Part shown: piece after piece, positions 29,261 to 42,426 of the stretch
Layout: each line of letters starts with the position of its first letter
Position numbering within the stretch: the first letter of the stretch is position 1
Source: Baylisascaris procyonis
Lineage: Eukaryota > Nematoda > Chromadorea > Rhabditida > Ascarididae
DNA length: 64,000 nt
NCBI GenBank assembly: GCA_037389465.1
Contig: JAZARR010000212.1
Location: 5,107,001 to 5,171,000, forward strand
Reading direction: 5' to 3'
The notes under the pieces: model-generated
What the model saw: only the letters and a program-made list of their open reading frames with translations
Told to the model about the DNA's origin: nothing
Database searches by the model: none
Translations under genes and position numbers: made by a program

Positions 29261-30080
29261 TTGATCTCCTAGAAGAAAACGGACTTTGGGATCTGAACAT
29301 GCTTTTATTCTAAAACCTCCTAAATCCACAGTTGAGAGGGAATGGAGGTGGAGGTAAGGGGAGCACCACTTTTGCATTTTCGATAACGCCGCAATATAGA
29401 CTCTTCGAATAGTTTTCTGTGAAACTCACATTATATCCGTGCGTGTTAATATGTAAATTCTTAGTATGAGTAAAAAATGTATAATGCGATGCGTATTATT
29501 TTGTAGACAAATCAGAAGAAATTGCCAGAAGAAAGCTTGATAATCCAAATCACTGAAGAGATTAATCTAAAAATTAAAGTTAAGGTGGGAAATTAGCGGA
29601 AATGAGCTTCTAATAAATTATCGTTGTCGCTACAAGATTATGAGGCTTCTAAGATCTAAATTTCTAAACGATAGCTTCTATACGTGATTGGATCACCTAG
29701 GTTATATTAAAAAAAAAAAAAAAATTCATGCATTTGAATTTTGAAATTCTCTTCCAAATCGCACCATAATCCACCAAAGAAAAGTGAAATTTCTAAGTAA
29801 ACCGTTTAGTCTCTAAATGTGTTTTCAATTTCTATGCGGAAAAATTTGTTAGTAAAATGGTATAATTTTAAAATAAGAAATAAAGTGTAATGGATTATTA
29901 GAAAATGTCTCTGAAAATTTTTGAATTTTTCAACCCATATAAAGAGAATCTTCTTCAGAGAATCTAAATAATTGATTAAATAGTCATCAAGTTCGTTAAG
30001 TTTTACCATCTTCGTAAAGAATCCTTTTTTTTTTTTTATTGACAACCGCAATTATGAAAACAGCATAAACAAATTTAAGA

Positions 30081-30130
30081 CAATTTAGATCAATTTAGGT
30101 CATTTAAGGTCAATTTAGGTCAATTTAGAT
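30081..30130 (+). repeat. Decamer tandem repeat (CAATTTAGGT)5
   Basis: Five consecutive 10-bp units with one or two differences each; the third is CATTTAAGGT. Confidence 0.85.
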
Positions 30131-32838
30131 CTCTATTCGACTACGAAATCATTCAATTAGCGCTGAATATAAGCAATAGTCTTTTCAAAGAGTGATGCAA
30201 TGATGAATGTAATAGCACATCGACCCATATTACTGAGAAACGTAGTGTAAAAATTGGTTTTCTTGTTGCTCGAATGAGATTTGCTCTGATAGAGTAAATA
30301 ATACGGCATCATACAACAGCAAGCACCTGTCTATTCGTTTGAAATCATACTGCTATCTTATTGGTCATTATAGTGACCTTTATGAATGTTGCGAATATAT
30401 TCGAGCGCTTGCGCATTCAGAAACATATCATTAAAGGATAATCGTTGAGACGCAGAATAACTTCAGAACGGCGTTGCCATATCGCATGCTACTTAATAGT
30501 GAGGAATTATTCAAAAATAGAGAGTTAGATGCAAATAAGCGCTAAACATTTCTCTAATACAAGTTAAGCTTTCGATCTTTAAAACGCACTTTACAGACGA
30601 AATAAAATTTGAAGCGTTGCAGCAAGACTCAACACATTTTAGCGGCGAGAAAAATTTTCAGCAATGCGTAAACATTTTAGGCTAAAAATTCTTCTATAGA
30701 TATAACAACTTTTGAAAGCAATCGCGAAAAAAAACAAATGCACATGAATGGGTTTTATGTGAAATATTATAAGTTTGCAAGAACAATCCAATAGCCGATA
30801 TGAAAAAATGTTGGAAAATATGGCACATAATATTTGAGTCTCTATAAATTCATTACATTTTTTTTTTTGGTTTTTTGTTTGTTCTAGAGGTTATTATCAC
30901 AGCCAACGCGTTAAAAATTGGTATCGCAAGAAATTTTCAAAAGATTAATTCTTTCGCAATTTTATCAATATCATATCAGATGAAAATACTTCATAAGGTG
31001 CTTGCAATACTTTAAAAATCTCATAGCATTTACAATAACGAAGGTATTAAATATTGCAGAAATTAGTACATGATTCAAGTCTTCAATATAATTTCCGGTC
31101 CAATAAAATTGAAGTACGGGGCATTAAATGTAATAAAATTGAAGTACAATGTGATGAGCCCTTCAAAGTTTTCACTAAATAATATCGCACCATTCGAAAT
31201 AGAAAATAAATCACTTTTCCACTATATTAATAGCTTTTTTTTTATGGGCTAGAGAAAATTATGAATGTTTTTTTTTCCGCTGGAGGTTCTCGTGCGTTAT
31301 TTTGATTTTATCTAACAACGATAACTCATGTACAACTAAGCATTTCTACAATCCATTTTTTTTTCGAGCTCAATCCTCTACCATGTGTGACTTTTAGTGC
31401 TATCGAACTGCAAGATTCGTTGATTAAAAAGTTCCTACTATAGTTTTCTCAAGAATGCCAACTTTCGGTAAATACTTGATTTACGGTGGATATTCTGTTT
31501 GAAGTGATCTTGATGAAAAATTCCAACTATTTCATTCAAAAAAAAAAAAAAAAAAAAAAAACTTTCGTAAAATTTCACTCAAGGAAGGCTTCAGTTTGTT
31601 CCTCCTTTTCAATCCTCATCCGCACCAGTCGTAGGCCCACTGAACTTTCAAATGCTAAGAGAGAATCGCTCCCCAAAAAAATAAATAAAGAAAGAAATAG
31701 AAAGAAAATAGGCGTTAGTCCGATAAGAACTAACGAAAAATATTATATGATCGCAAAATATGACCTGTTTAAATGCGATCGAGTTATCTTAAATAAGCAA
31801 AGAAGATTACTGACTAGCAGCCTTATTAAGGAGCGAAAAAAAAAAAAATTCAGCAGTGACTATGCACATAACGACATATAGAAAGAATTATTAAGCAAAG
31901 AGGCATCGGGGATTCAGTTGCTTTTGAGCAATTTTGCTGAATCAGTAGAACGTTTACCAACGATAGCTCGGCACAGATGTGTAGCGGCTGCAGCCGGTAG
32001 AAGATGAATACCAAATGAGGGCTCTCTGAGGTGAAAGAAAGGAAATCCCAGAAGTGTCGAAGCGGTCTCAATTTTGGGCTGTCTAGGGTCTTCGTCGTGC
32101 TCTGCGAGAAGCCATCTTGCAAGTTATGAGAAAGCCTAGAAGCCAATCTCTGGATACTGCTTCCAACAACGCTACAGCTCTCCTTCTTTAGCTTTGTGAA
32201 TAAAGCTATGAAATGTCAAGAGTCCTTTGTAATGTTTTTTTTTTTTTTTAAATCTTATAGGAGCCAAATTTCATTGTTCAAATAGTCGAACATGTGTGAT
32301 CTCTTTCAACTACGTACGCGCTGAATTATGCGGCGTATATTTTCGAGTTTTGAAATGATGTCCGATAAGTTTTAAACTTCAAAAGTGATTTGCAACGCAT
32401 TGAAATTCCATGATGGAAATCAATTTTTTTCGAGAATCTAAATGACCAGATAATGCGAGGCTAATAAAAAATAGTATTTTAGAGGATATTTTTGCTTTCT
32501 TCCTATACTGCACGATTTTTATGGCTAGCAGCATCTCTATTTCTTCAGCAAATCACTTCTCGCAACCGAACAGATATATGACGTTGCACTTGCCTAGTTG
32601 AAACCTATAAGAGTCCTAACAACGAAAATATTGTTAAGCGCTTAATATAGCACTGCAATAGTTAGACTTCCTTGCACTGTAGCTGATCGCCAATTTTATT
32701 TTGAAAGGTTTTCATCAACGGTGAAAATAGAGCAATTGACATCACAACTGCTTTACATGAACGCACCTGATCTAGGTTGCAATTGTGGACACCCTATAGG
32801 AAAATCACAAGTGTGATGAGTAATCAATGGATCATAGA

Positions 32839-33050
32839 TCAACTGCTTTTGGGCAAAACAGGGAAATGATGATCACGGGATCATACGAGAATCTCTATAA
32901 ATGCCTTGAGGCAAGGGCCGATGACTATAAAAGGACAAAGCGTTTTATTACAGGGTAGCACTGTGTTTCTATCTTTTCGTCCTTGCAAGGGCCTGTTCGG
33001 ACAGTAGCCGTGCGCAGCCCTGCCGCAGAATGCCTTGGGCATCCTTCCCG
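32839..33050 (+). repeat. Dispersed repeat, copy 1
   Basis: Matches the reverse complement of about 50560-50800. Shared blocks in the same order include TTTTGGGCAAA, AAATGCCTTGAG, CTATAAAAGGA, TTATTACAGG (TGATTACAGG in copy 2), GCAAGGG, GTTCGGAC and CGTGCGCAG. Divergence is moderate. The copy has no intact ORF on this strand. Confidence 0.8.
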
Positions 33051-33450
33051 AACATCCGCGCAACAAGATATCTTCCGATCAAATTACGAACAAATACTAT
33101 GCCAAACTCCCCAATGTGCTCTTCAATCGGCTTCGTAAGAGTAGAGCGAGTATGCACATAACCTGACTAAGTTTTTTTTTTTTTTAAGGAAAACAGTAAA
33201 AGATTTTTGGCACGATTATTTCATTTCCCTTTCACACTCTCCTGAACGAACACTTACTTCCCTGTACTTCGGCTGTCGACGATAACCTCAATCGGCACGT
33301 TTGCCACACTACCTTTGTTACATCGGTGAGCTAAATGCTTTGATAGGTCAGAAAAAAGTGTGGATGTGACGGCTCTCAGCCAAGATAAAACGCTGAAAAA
33401 GCGTAAAAGTTGTATTTACAAGGGAACAACGAAACAACATTGTAAACAAT

Positions 33451-33766
33451 TTAAGTATCGTCATCTTCTTCGTCTCCAAACGAAAGCAAACGACTATTGG
33501 GTGAGGGGTTCTTTGCATCCGCATTGCGACATTTTTTCTCAGCACTTGTCTCGGCATTTTCGGTAGCCTCTCGCTTCTTTGGCTTCTTGAATATGATTTT
33601 TGACTCCAATATCAATTGTCCTATAATAAAATAATGGTCATTCAACCGCTGACTTAAAATTGTTAGCAATAAAAGAACTTTAGTGGTGGCATTGATTGTG
33701 CTTTAATCAGAGAGAGTATGAAAGTGGGGCATCGAAAATGCTTTCCGACGAGATTCAGCACAAAAT

Positions 33767-33843
<77 letters not shown>

Positions 33844-36800
33844 GAATAAAAATGATATAACGAGTGAAAATGTTTCATTATTTGTAAAAACGCGACTTTT
33901 TGCTCGGATTAAACCGAAAAACAAGGGCACCAGCAATTGCCTTTCTTGCTCGCTTGTCATAATAAACAAGTGTAGTGCGCATTCGATCAATCGGTATCAT
34001 AAGGTGCCAAAAAAACTTAAAATATGCCTCAATATTCAAAATTTCAGAATCCCTTCTATCGTATAAAATCTAGCATCAATAATGCAAACAAAAAAATTCA
34101 AAATTCAGAAAATAAAACAAAACAAAAATTAGAATTTAAATCAGATTTCATCGGTGCCAGAATTCTCCCTGTAACCGCATTGGTATAAAATTTGTGGAAG
34201 CTTCTTAGTATTTTCATGTGATGAAGAAAGCTGCGGTACTGGGAAAATGGAATAAACACATAGACACACAGGAACAATTTCGCCACAATGCGTTTTTGGA
34301 AGCAAATTTGCATAAATAATAAAAACACTCCTATCGGAAATAGAAGGAACAAAAACTTAGCCAGTAAAAGCATGCCAAAGGAGCTGCCAAAAAATGTGCT
34401 CCTATATTTTCGCTTATTAGACTAGCCACCTTCATACATCACGAACAAATTATGATACATACGTAATATCGCATATATATTTTGTCTAATTCAACCAATG
34501 ATAGAATGAAACAAGAAGCGTTTAAACGATCTCATAGAACGGATCGTTAAGAAAAAAAAAATTAGAAAATGGAAAATAGAAGACTTAGAAACGTACGATC
34601 TTTTTCGTCTTGTTTCTTTTGCAGCTCCTCAGCAACCTGCTTTTCGTTTAAGTCCTTCTTCTCATCCAATACAACAATCTAAAACAATTCGACTGATCTA
34701 TCCGCATCAATCTTATTCTACCTGGCCAACAACACTTACAACAGTTTTAATCCAGTCGGTGGATAAATCATTACAAGATTTAAATTTTCACGCGAGCATA
34801 TCTTTATATTACGGTAAGTTCTTTCCATGGGAGTTTAGAAAGACATTTCAGCACTTCTGCTAATACAAACTACCTATGATTTGAGCACTTCTTTAACGAT
34901 AACAACAATATTCCCCATCGAAATTTTTTCTTCGAAGTTATAATTTCAAAATTTTTAGAGAATATTCCCAACAACTCTGTCTTCGAAAGTTCTTTCCAGC
35001 AATGAAAAGCTGCATAAATATTAATACTTCTTGAATTTCTCTACTTATACATCTTTTCTTACCATTAAGTGCATCAATCGTACATTTGCCACAGGATCAA
35101 TAGTTATGGATGTTTCTTGATGCCGGCACCCACACAGGTTCCGAATGCCTGCAAGTCAAATTCCACATCTCCAACTATGGGCAAAATTTTGGATTTGAAA
35201 AGACGGCTCAACCAAAATTAACGAGCTAATTTTTGAAATTGAGTGCAAAAATGGCAAGATTGGTGATTCTATAATTTCTACCGCCTTGGCGTATCGCTTG
35301 GTGGGTAGAGATATATATTCGCGACGGTATTTAAAAATTAAGAGCTCAAATCCCAATCGTATATCATACAGGTGCTGAGTGACGCTTGAGTAAGAAACGT
35401 GCCACATAATCAAAAAAAAAAAAAAAAAAAATTAAAGCTTTCGCCACAATAACAAAAAATTTCGATTATCGCCGAACAATTAAGGAAACAGGAAAGCAAA
35501 AATAACCTGTGGGCGATCCTCTTCTTTCACAGTCGACAGGTCATCCTCCTCTCTATCATCTTCTACGTATCCATCAGTCGGCGTTGAAGCAAACTAAAAA
35601 TTCGATACAATGAAGGCAATATGATGTTTTATGCAATCATTGTTGAGTGAGATGAATGCTACATGCAAAGAAGCACTTCTACTCTAAGCGAATTATAAAG
35701 CGCCTTCCACAAGCGTTTAGAATAGCTCAAGAATGGAGTCTCTTAATGTGTGCTTCTTCGAAGTGATTTCTTTTCAATTTTTTGCTAACTTTCTAGATCA
35801 ACACATTGCAATTAACTTTGACAGTTTTGGCAGTATTCAAAGCCAACATTCGAAAGGTAAGTTATACGTTGCATAATTGCTTGACGCATTAAAAAATTTG
35901 AAATTAAATGAATGAAACCTCACGTAGAGCAAAATAAAGACGGATCACCATTCCATCATGAAATAAATAAATCCTCAAATACTACTCACCATGAAAATTG
36001 CCTACTTGAAACATTATTGAACAACGATGCGTGCAAATTATGCATTCTTACGTCATCGCTATTGCAATTAAATGTGGAAAATTTCTATTATAGATCTGCA
36101 ATGCAAATAAAAATTTCCCACTGCGAATATGCAGAAAAGACGAGTAATTTCGACATTAGTTGAACACCTTTGAATCTCAAATATTTTCAGACCATAAGAA
36201 AACTTGTGCCTTATGTTCGAAATGTCAAGAACAATACGAATAACGGAAATTATTTTATAAGAATTTGCATAATTAATCGCTCATTAGTGACATATAAAAT
36301 ATAGTAGGTTAGAGCACCCAGGAGCGTGGAATGTCAGAAATCAGTGTTTTTTTCTGTGATATGCAAATTTAATAAATATTTCAGTTTCATGAGCGATCAT
36401 GTAGGCACCGCAGGCGGAAATTTTTTTTTTGCAGCTTCCTAAGTGTACAACGCCACAATCGCATGACGTCACATTGGAATTTCTGAAGGTCTGTTGCTGC
36501 CGGAATGGTGGCCATCTCCCGAGTGTGAAACCATAATGGAGCCACCTTTTGGGTTTTTGAAGGCCCTGAGAACCATGCCGCGGCTAAGTTTCTCTTTAAG
36601 CTGGAACCGAGGACTGAGTTAGATTTCGCTGCAGCGTGCAATCGAGGTCTGCCGGAGTCAGAGTTCTCTGAAGATCCGAGTCGGAGTGGAAATTTCGACT
36701 CGAATATGCAAAGAGAAATATGCAAAAAAAAAAAAAAAAACCGTTGTTTCATTGCCGCAGCATTTCTATTTGCCTCAATTCTCGGCATTGTGTTTGTATA

Positions 36801-36992
36801 CTCATACATTTGGTCATTTTAAAGCGTTAAAGCAAAAAGGCAAAACAAGCACTAACTCACTTTATCGTCGACGGTTGCGGGTGCTTTATAACCAACCTGC
36901 TGTTTTAACTTCTTGATAAAGGGGGGATCGCCTTGATCAACGAAGTGTATCGATGACTTCTCTTTGTAACTTAGTTGTTTAGGTTTCGGCAT
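33451..36992 (-). CDS. KIAA1143-family conserved small protein
   Basis: Four exons, phases consistent: 36861-36992 (ATG at 36990-36992), 35507-35593, 34597-34678, 33451-33620; 156 residues against 154 in human KIAA1143. The match runs the whole length: N-terminal MPKPKQLSYKEKSS with FIKKLKQQVGYK (human QVSYVRP and FKERVGYREGP), a central acidic stretch, PQIVVLDEKKDLNEKQV (human PQVVVLKKGDLSVEEV), then a basic segment FKKPKKRE and the terminal SRLLSFGDEEDDDT (human SSLLSFDNEDENE). The composition, basic then acidic with no membrane segment, suggests an intrinsically disordered nuclear protein. Its molecular role is not established to my knowledge. Intron 1 (35594-36860) holds a GC-rich ORF of possible repeat origin. 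Confidence 0.93.
33770..33841 (+). repeat. (TA)n microsatellite, about 36 units
   Basis: A pure TA run of about 72 bp inside the KIAA1143 intron between exons 3 and 4. Its translated shadows (IYIY repeats) are not genes. Confidence 0.98.
36387..36700. repeat. GC-rich island in KIAA1143 intron 1, possible dispersed repeat
   Basis: Much GC-richer than the surrounding intron and encloses a 140-codon minus-strand frame (start at 36809) with no known domain. The abrupt composition change suggests an inserted repeat rather than host exon sequence. Confidence 0.3.
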
Positions 36993-37004
36993 AGGTGACC
37001 TAAA
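36993..37004 (-). promoter_or_regulatory. Likely spliced-leader acceptor of the KIAA1143 gene
   Basis: The minus strand reads ATTTTAG then GTCACCT and the ATG. An AG acceptor seven bases before the start codon is typical of nematode SL trans-splicing and supports this start. An ordinary cis-intron is the alternative. Confidence 0.6.
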
Positions 37005-37739
37005 ATTTATGGCTTAGCAAACACTAGTGATAAAAAAATGAGTATGACAACACAATAACTCCGCCTTAGATAAATGTGCTAAGCTATTATTGCAACGCCA
37101 GGCGGCAAAACATTACGAATAAAAAGATGAAGAAGCGTTAAAGGAAATTTTTTCACGATAAATGCATTTGCACTCCATTCGGCCAACCTATGTTCATCAA
37201 CACAAGTGAAAAAAAAAGGAAAATATTGCCCTCATATTGTAGATAATCTTAGTGATTGTTGAAATTTTCAAAAAAAATATTCGCTTTTCGGGTATTTCAA
37301 CTGAGCTAAATCGATAGATGCAAACTGAATGCTAGTCTTCCTTCACCTTTGAATGCATGCAATCTTCTTCAAAGTTAACGGATCCAGGTGAATTATAATA
37401 CAAGAGATTATTTTATGCTGGATATTATGGCTACAAGCGAATATCCATTACTGCAGTGCTATAATAAGCGAAAAGTTATTTGAGTGTGTTAAATAACGTT
37501 AAAAAGCTGTTGCGTTAAAAAAACGGCCTCATTATAAAGCAAAACATAAACTTTAAACTGGTCGTTACTTATTGCAAGAGGAATTGCCGTGGGGCCATGC
37601 ATTATACGCAGCAACTTTCGTAACCTTAGCATCGATGATTTTGGAATTGAAAGTATCATACAGACAGACGGCAGACAGACACCCACATACGCACAGACAT
37701 GAATACATTTTTGCAAGCGGAATTTGAAACCCCTCTTCT

Positions 37740-37752
37740 CCCCCCCCCCCCC
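37740..37752 (+). repeat. Poly-C tract, 13 bp
   Basis: Thirteen consecutive C residues in intergenic DNA. Confidence 0.95.
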
Positions 37753-39544
37753 GCTTCATTTCCCTCTACACTCGTCCTGCAAGAGCGTACCAAGTTGAAT
37801 CATCTCGCGTTTTCAATCGATTTTTTTTTAACGTTGCGAACTGAATTCCGCATTCCAAGGCTGAATTACCTGCTCATCAATAACTTTGAAATGACCGTAT
37901 CGTCAACGACGTGTTCATGATTTGGTGAAACGTTCTCACCCATATCGGCTAAAATGGATAAAGCTAAGCAAAGGACGAGGATAAATATGTGAATTGTTTA
38001 GTATAATCAGAGGTATGTGGTTAGGCATGTTCGATGTGGATTTGACCGAGGAGAGGGAGAGTGAGAGAGTGCTTTTCCAGCATCCAAATATTTTTGATAA
38101 GTGGGCGTCAGACAGCCGAGGCAGAGACGCAGACAAGGGTGAAAATCTTCCAACACTAACGCTTTTTGCGTTGCTGGTGGTCATTTTGCGGTGTTTTGGT
38201 TCGAGTTTTTTGTTTAATTGCGTGATTGCTTATGGATTATTTCTAGGTTTTGTTAGATGTGCGGTGGATGGTTTTTGTCATCGGGTTGAGAGTCATGATT
38301 TTGCAGCTTTTTTCCATAATGATCCGATTATTTAGCTTTGTTTCTTGTGCGTTTTTTGTCGCAATTTTTGTTGGCATTAAATGTGTATGCTAGGTTGTTC
38401 ATTCGATTAGGTTGCATTTAATCTGTGCAAACTTATGCGATGCAGTGTTTTTCCGCTAGATATAACTAGAAATTGAGGCGAAGATTTTTTCAATTGCAGT
38501 TTTTTTTTTCTTTTCTCAACATCACGTTGATTAAGTTTATGAAAATAGGTATACCGTTGCTATAAGGGAAAAATAGAAGAGTAGTGGGAGATTTAGTAGC
38601 ATATTTTTATGCATTAAGTGGTACTTTTATCGCTGAATTTTTAATTTTGTTTAGAGAGAGATGTATCGGGATATCGTTACGTCGGTGGATATATAAAAGT
38701 ATATGCCAAATGCTTTTAGATAATTTTCAGGTAAGTAGTGGATGATTGGCAAATCGAAGTTAATAAAATTTAATAAAGAATGCGATATGCGTAAGATAAT
38801 ACGTGAAAATTAGTAAAACTACTAAAAAAAAATTGTTTCTGATTCAAGTTGTTAAGCAAATTGCTATTGAGGTCGATCGTATATATCGTTTCACGTTTCG
38901 TACCGCAAACTCGATAACGTTTTCCACTCAAAAATGCATAAGAATGCGGAAGTGCTTTGTATATAAATGATGGAGAAATTTTTGTTGAATTGCAGCTAGC
39001 GTATGGACAGCATTGAACACGTGGGCCCTTCCCCCTGCTTCATAGCTTTAGGTTTTTTATCACTCTAAGTCTCTTCTTATTGTGTATAATAGGGCCACCT
39101 TCAATTTTTTCTTGCGGTGCACTTTCTTTGAAATTTTGCGAATGACATCAACTTTCTTCTATCCATTAGTCATCGCCTCGAATCCACGTCACTTTGAAAG
39201 ATTTGCAAAAATCATGAACCCTTCTGGCTAAAAAGTGAGGGGATAGAGCGACTGAAGTAAAAGAGGTCCAAGGGTTCTAAAGTTCAAGGATGATTTACAA
39301 GACCTAACAAACGTTCCTTCACATAGGTAGTTAAATGTTGCGCTTACATAAATAAAGGACCACTTTCGAGTTTCACAATAAATATACATCAAAGCAGGTG
39401 GCGGACAAGTTTTGTTATATGGCAGCCGGTTGGTACTTTAATTAAGAGAACCAGCTAGACGAAGAGTGAGTGATATTTGTGAGAGGCATGTTATCTATTC
39501 GCGTTAATGTTGAGTGGTCTAATGAAATGCTCATATTTCTTTGT

Positions 39545-39625
39545 AATATTGTTGTATTGACCACCCTTCTTATTGGTGGGTGTGTGTGTGTGTGGTGATG
39601 TGTAAAGGTGGTCAACAATTAGATT
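39545..39625. repeat. Imperfect inverted repeat with TG-rich loop
   Basis: ATTGTTGTATTGACCACC at the left pairs imperfectly with GGTGGTCAACAATT at the right, around a loop containing a short (TG)n run. It could be a small MITE-like element or just a hairpin. Confidence 0.4.
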
Positions 39626-42402
39626 ATATATGGTAGTTTGTCCCCAAAGATTCGTAAACAAACAATAGAAATGAATAGAACAGGAAAAATTACTGTTAAA
39701 AATTGGCCTGCGTCCCTGTTGTTCGTTGCGGACTGAGGTGCTGCTCGCTTCTCGGTGTCTGCTTTAGTCAGTTCCGGGTTGACGTGTGGCGTTCCTGATC
39801 CACCGTCGCCCTGTCTCTTTGCCCACTGGCGTCGATGCAACCACAATCACCACCGGGGTCGACAATCCTGATCATTGAGCTCTCATATATGACCCGTTTA
39901 GTTGTCGCGTTATTCCAAATATTGACACCTTCCTGTCGCCAATGATTGCCCTTTTTGATTCTGTCAGTTATCCAAGAATGTACACTTCACGTTGAGATGG
40001 CTTGTCTTATGATACCATTATCAGATTCTGTTGGTGCAACCGACCCGTGTGCATCTTTCCACTGCTTTGTGAATCACACCTCAAACTTGGATAATTAAAT
40101 CTTTATTCGCATTTAAACAATCAGAACGCGACGAAGAAACACTTACTTATCAAAAACGCACATAATATGATGAAGGATTAAAATGTGATGCACAAAACTC
40201 ATGCATAATTATCGGAGACATACGTGATACTATAATGCATTATAATCACGCACAATTACTAGACCCGAACACAACACGACATTGCGTACAAGTATAGCAA
40301 TGCACGACAGGTAACACATGCATATAAGCAAAAAACATTGAAGGCGCAACACCGGCCCACGTCACTCATTGTACAACAATTAACGAAACTTTGGGGTTTC
40401 GTTTATATAGCCTCCTTGTTGATACCTTCCAATAATTATGGCCCGCCTCTTCTTTGTGTGATGGCTTGACCCGAAAAGTTGTTTATGCGTTAATTTGGTG
40501 TTCATAACAACTTTTATGATGTGGTTATGGCAACTTAGCGTCTTTATGCGCTTGTTGAAGACAAAGCGCTCATATGCCGTCTTTGTGACACTCACACGTG
40601 CCTTACCTTTTTTGAGCATAACATATCTGACAGTCGACAACCTCAACTTTTGTTTGCCTTATTTTTCTCATCACTTTCTCACTTCTGCAAAACTAATTTT
40701 TGCAGCTTTAATCAATTTTCAATTTATTCTACGCACTTACTCATTCGCGCATAGCCGCGACAAGTGTCTATGAAATACTTTTGTGTTCTTCAGAATAGTG
40801 TGACTACATTATGTATTAATGCTACGATTGACATCATTCTGCATTAGTTTATTTACTAGCGGTGCATGAATTTATTTGCTTCGCGTTCCTTGCATCCGGT
40901 CACGACAGCTGCGGGTGCTCAAATCAAACTTTGACCACTATAAATTTCTTTAGGCAATCTGATTCACTCCACCAATAGGTCTTCAAAACTCGGTCCCAGC
41001 AAAAGGCAGTGTCCATAAAACCCATTTTTAAAATTCGCCTTAACAGAAAGCAAGCATTCCGAAGTGAGCGCAGGTCAACAGGGACGCGATCCCGCAATGT
41101 TTATATCCGCCCATCTTGATTGGCAAAGAAGAAAAAGAGCAGTGAGGACGGTGTCAGAAGCTTAGAGAAAAGTAACTAAACCGCCATCCCACTTTTTGAA
41201 GAAAAAGCTCAGGTCGTTCAGAGATGAGAAAAAATTGGACGGTCGTACCATATCAACAGACAGGACATAGGGACCCTACCGTACTTCTCGATCCAAGGAT
41301 AACGGTCGACGAGAACAAACTGGTCTCGGCTCTAAGTTAGACACTTTTAAAGTTGTTCTGTAGTGAATAGACAGCCGTTGCTTGAGCCACTTCAGCTATT
41401 TAACGCCTCATACATGTCTATAGGGAGTATGGTTACTGGAAAAAGTATCTGACTCACTTGCGTCCTTGCGGTGAAACTATGGCAGAACCCGTTCGGAGAC
41501 ATATCACAGCATGAAAGATAGTGAAGTGACTGTCTTGACAGGGACGTCGCTGGTTGGCAAAATGCCAGTTCCGGGTCAGAATTCGATAATGCTGAGTTTT
41601 CATTCACCAAGACTAATCATTTTCGTTCCAAGGTGATGTATCGTCGATTGATTTGCAACATCCATGAGGCTTGGGAAATTTTTTTATTATTTGTTAGAGT
41701 GGGTACTCAATTTGGATGGCTGTTGGTGAGATCAGCGTTCCACCCTTCTCATTTAAAACTCATGATGTAAGCGTATTGACTGATTTCTTCATGGAGTTTG
41801 CCTTGTCAACTTCAAATCCCACTTATTGCTAAGTTGTGCATTAGAAATGATGGGCATAACATAATTCTTTGCATTAGTTGGCTTTGTTAAAACCAGCTGG
41901 TCTAACGTTGCTCTTGTCTGGTATCGCATTAAAAATTTCGCATTCCGTTTGTTCAGAAATTGCGCTTGGATTTTGCTTTGTGAGTGATGTTTGGTGCAGA
42001 AAGGTGTTTATAGGGTTATGCGTTGCTCGCGCTGTGTTGGTTCCACTTGCAGCGTTGTTTGCTTCGGTTGGCCAGTTTGTGCGCTGGGGGTAAGGGTTGT
42101 TTTGTTAGTAGCGGACGCTAGAGCGGGTGGTCTCTATGGGGCGCGTGCCCATTCGCATTCGGACGGGAAGGCGGGGCGTCGTCTGATCGTCAGAGTGTTG
42201 TTTTTCCAATTCAACGCTTCCGCGAGGCAACAATTTTTTGTGTGCGTGTCATGTTGTTGTCGGTCGGTGGGTGGACGCTGTGCAGTGGCTGTCAGCGAGG
42301 TCCATCGATGTCGCCGAAATGATTGCAGATTCGTTGTTCGATCTCGCCGCTTCTCTTTTGCCCACGTGCGCTTCTGCCAACGTTCTTCGGCCATATTTGT
42401 CG

Positions 42403-42426
42403 GTTTCACCTCAGCTCAGTGCAGTT
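42403..42426 (+). promoter_or_regulatory. Candidate spliced-leader acceptor and 5' UTR of the hnRNP C-like gene
   Basis: GGTTTCACCTCAG ends at 42414, twelve bases before the ATG at 42427; a second AG at 42424 is also possible. The preceding 400 bp are clearly GC- and CpG-richer than the rest of the window. Confidence 0.45.

Larger units (their letters stand above)
27114..33450. other. Gene-free 6.3-kb region upstream of che-1
   Basis: No exon passes splice-phase or family tests on either strand. Contents: a possible decayed retroelement at 28.8-29.3 kb, a decamer tandem repeat at 30081-30130, several A/T runs, a purine-rich ORF at 31486-31881 that includes an A-run, and a dispersed repeat at 32839-33050. 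It separates che-1 from KIAA1143, both on the minus strand. Confidence 0.5.
37005..42412. other. Intergenic region between KIAA1143 and the hnRNP C-like gene
   Basis: Five kilobases between divergently transcribed genes. It holds a 13-bp poly-C tract (37740-37752), an open plus-strand ORF at 37994-38335 with an acidic start but no family match, an inverted-repeat hairpin near 39545-39625, a GC-richer patch at 39.70-39.86 kb, and the CpG-rich 5' flank of the next gene from about 41.98 kb. I see no convincing exon. Confidence 0.45.

Noticed and set aside
31486..31881. 131-codon Lys/Arg-rich plus-strand ORF
   Set aside because: It is dominated by A-runs translated as Lys; no domain and no splice context.
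33663..33990. Two minus-strand ORFs with long IYIY repeats
   Set aside because: They are translations of the (TA)n microsatellite.
36387..36809. 140-codon minus-strand ORF in KIAA1143 intron 1
   Set aside because: It contains a poly-Phe run from an A/T tract and no domain; a GC-rich repeat island explains it better.
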